A DNA stretch of 64,000 bases from Caryophanales bacterium UBA4682. GTDB lineage: Bacteria > Bacillota_I > Bacilli_A > RFN20 > CAG-288. The stretch covers positions 1 to 64,000 of the forward strand of contig DHKY01000019.1 in assembly GCA_002404995.1 (NCBI GenBank), read 5' to 3'. Positions 63,033 through 64,000 of the stretch are shown piece after piece. How positions within the stretch are numbered: the stretch's first letter is position 1; each line of letters begins with the position of its first letter. The position numbers and the translations under genes were made by a program. The notes beneath the pieces were generated by a model, which saw only the letters and a program-made list of their open reading frames with translations, was not told where the DNA came from and ran no database searches.

Positions 63033-64000
63033 ATGAAACGTAAGTTAGTCAGTATGTTGTCGTTATTGTTTGTTGTTGGCATGGTCGGATGCAAAAAGAC
63101 AGATAATTCTAAGCAGGAGCTGAATCTGTTAGCTGGTTGTGAAGAACCCTATAGGAATGCAGTCGCTGATGCTTTTGCGAAAAAGTACAATGTTACGGTC
63201 AATCGTATCCGTAAATCCTCTGGTGAAATTCAGTCCCAGATTGAAAACGAAAATGGTAATCCTTCCTGTGATGTCATTTTTGGCGGAACGACCGATCCAT
63301 ACAATGCTTTAAAGAGCGAAGGTCTTCTTGCCAAGTACAAATCTGCCAATGATGATCAGATTGAAGACGAACATTTCAAGGATCCGGATAATTATTGGTA
63401 TGGTATTTACAAAGGAATCTTGGGCTTCAGGTGGAACAAGGACAAATTAGCTGAATTAGGTTTAACCGCTCCATCTACTTGGGACGACTTGATTAAGCCA
63501 GAGTATTCCAAATACGTCACTTGGTCTCACCCGGAAACGGCTGGTACTGCTAAACTAGTTATCAACACGATTGTCCAGAAGAAAGCCGCTGGCAAGAAAG
63601 TCACATACAAGAACGATGACGGCGAAGATGCCGAAGCTTATGACGATAGCGCAGCCAGGGAATATTTCAAGGCATTAGATAAGAATACGGTCAATTACAC
63701 AAAATCTGGTTCTGGTGCTTCTAAGATGGTCGGTACCGGCGAATGTGTTATCGGCGTTGGCTTCTTACACGATGTCATCTACCAAATTGTCGACAAGAAA
63801 TACACGACAATCGGAAGGTGTGCTCCGAGCGATGGAACTTCCTTTGAAGTCGGTGCTACTGCTATCGTCAAAGGTGCCAAAAATAGGGATTTAGCTAAGA
63901 AATTCATTGATTTTGCCACTTCTCCGGAATGTGTTGAACTGGGCGCTCAGAACGGCTCATATCAGTTCCTTGTTCTGAAGAATGCAAAGCAGCCGCAGGC
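63033..64000 (+). CDS. Family 1 (Fe3+-type) substrate-binding lipoprotein, cut by the window end
   Basis: 322 residues are visible, with no stop before the window edge. Signal and lipobox MVGC (Cys20). The fold of iron(III)/phosphonate-type binding proteins: LNLLAGCEEPYMNAVADAF, SSGEIQSQI, CDVIFGGTTDPY, LGFMWNKDKL and the conserved TWDDL; Met in EEPYMN and GFMWN comes from AGG. AAAAGGAGAG lies before the ATG. The ligand could be Fe3+ or another anion-bound metal; membrane parts probably follow outside the window. Confidence 0.85.
   Translation, partial: MKRKLVSMLSLLFVVGMVGCKKTDNSKQELNLLAGCEEPYRNAVADAFAKKYNVTVNRIRKSSGEIQSQIENENGNPSCDVIFGGTTDPYNALKSEGLLAKYKSANDDQIEDEHFKDPDNYWYGIYKGILGFRWNKDKLAELGLTAPSTWDDLIKPEYSKYVTWSHPETAGTAKLVINTIVQKKAAGKKVTYKNDDGEDAEAYDDSAAREYFKALDKNTVNYTKSGSGASKMVGTGECVIGVGFLHDVIYQIVDKKYTTIGRCAPSDGTSFEVGATAIVKGAKNRDLAKKFIDFATSPECVELGAQNGSYQFLVLKNAKQPQ

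Larger units (their letters stand above)
1..64000. other. Alternative genetic code: AGG read as Met
   Basis: In-frame AGG sits at family-conserved Met columns throughout the window. Examples are IF2 residues 168 (A-M-RARG) and 214 (NK-M-D), HtpG 18 and 353, the nucleoside ABC ATPase 86 and 148, RlmD 430, CorC 209, MoxR 128 and 132, and DUF58 92. Real Arg columns use CGT, CGC, CGA, CGG or AGA, for example HtpG residue 31 (CGG, FLRELIS), ABC ATPase VGMQQR (CGA) and the PMT-like WHIMKSRW (AGA). ATG is also used internally, so AGG is an added Met codon. No tRNA with a CCU anticodon lies in the window to explain the decoding. Confidence 0.95.

Noticed and set aside
1..64000. AGG read as leucine instead of methionine
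   Set aside because: Some columns allow both, but NKMD, VGMQQR, GMVHQHF, QPVDMFP and VMTPR are Met-specific, so Met fits best.
1..64000. Sequencing error or frameshift as the source of odd Arg residues
   Set aside because: The effect is limited to one codon, in frame, across more than 40 intact genes.

Overview
The window is a compact, gene-dense piece of a Firmicutes-type (Bacilli/Erysipelotrichia-like) chromosome, probably from an uncultured gut bacterium. Evidence for this placement is the rimP-nusA-ylxR-ylxQ-infB-rbfA operon, truB-ribF next to rpsO, lipobox lipoproteins, AGGAGG ribosome binding sites, a CIRCE element and an yybP-ykoY riboswitch. I see no tRNA, rRNA, insertion sequence, prophage or CRISPR.

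The main result is that the standard code does not fit. In-frame AGG codons fall again and again in alignment columns that are Met (or Met/Leu) in the protein family: IF2 NKMD and AMRARG, HtpG LMINS and SREML, ABC ATPase GMVHQHF and VGMQQR, RlmD QPVDMFP, CorC VMTPR, and MIDAS Sx(S)M in the von Willebrand-type proteins. True Arg columns carry CGT, CGC, CGA, CGG or AGA. AGG therefore reads as methionine here. Every R encoded by AGG in a standard translation of this window should be read as M. Residue numbers below are unaffected.

Layout. 1-11.6 kb: three paralogous giant lipoproteins of about 1200 residues, two on + and one convergent on -, each with about nine copies of an unrecognised ~120-residue module. 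11.6-14.6 kb: two CNNM/CorC-like membrane proteins and a SAM methyltransferase. 14.6-24.4 kb: a degenerate MIT-AAA protein on -, then a MoxR, DUF58 and VWA operon on +. 24.4-32.5 kb: two cation/Ca2+ exchanger paralogues (the second behind a Mn2+-type riboswitch), a PMT-like glycosyltransferase, a DUF2075 nuclease-helicase and a MarR/MATE pair. 32.5-44.3 kb: a four-gene overlapping operon (nitroreductase, flavoprotein, DUF5677-like, RlmD), then rpsO, truB-ribF and the nusA-infB operon. 44.5-53 kb: a heterodimeric ABC exporter and a TetR-controlled ABC-2 exporter. 53-57.3 kb: a HAD phosphatase, a COG2509 flavoprotein and htpG with CIRCE. 57.5-62.8 kb: a nucleoside ABC importer behind a purine-like three-way-junction leader. 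63 kb to the end: an iron-type binding lipoprotein cut off by the window edge.

Seven copies of a LacI/CcpA-type palindrome (TGTAAGCGNTTACA-like) lie in intergenic regions. They suggest one global regulator links the lipoproteins, the moxR region and the importers.
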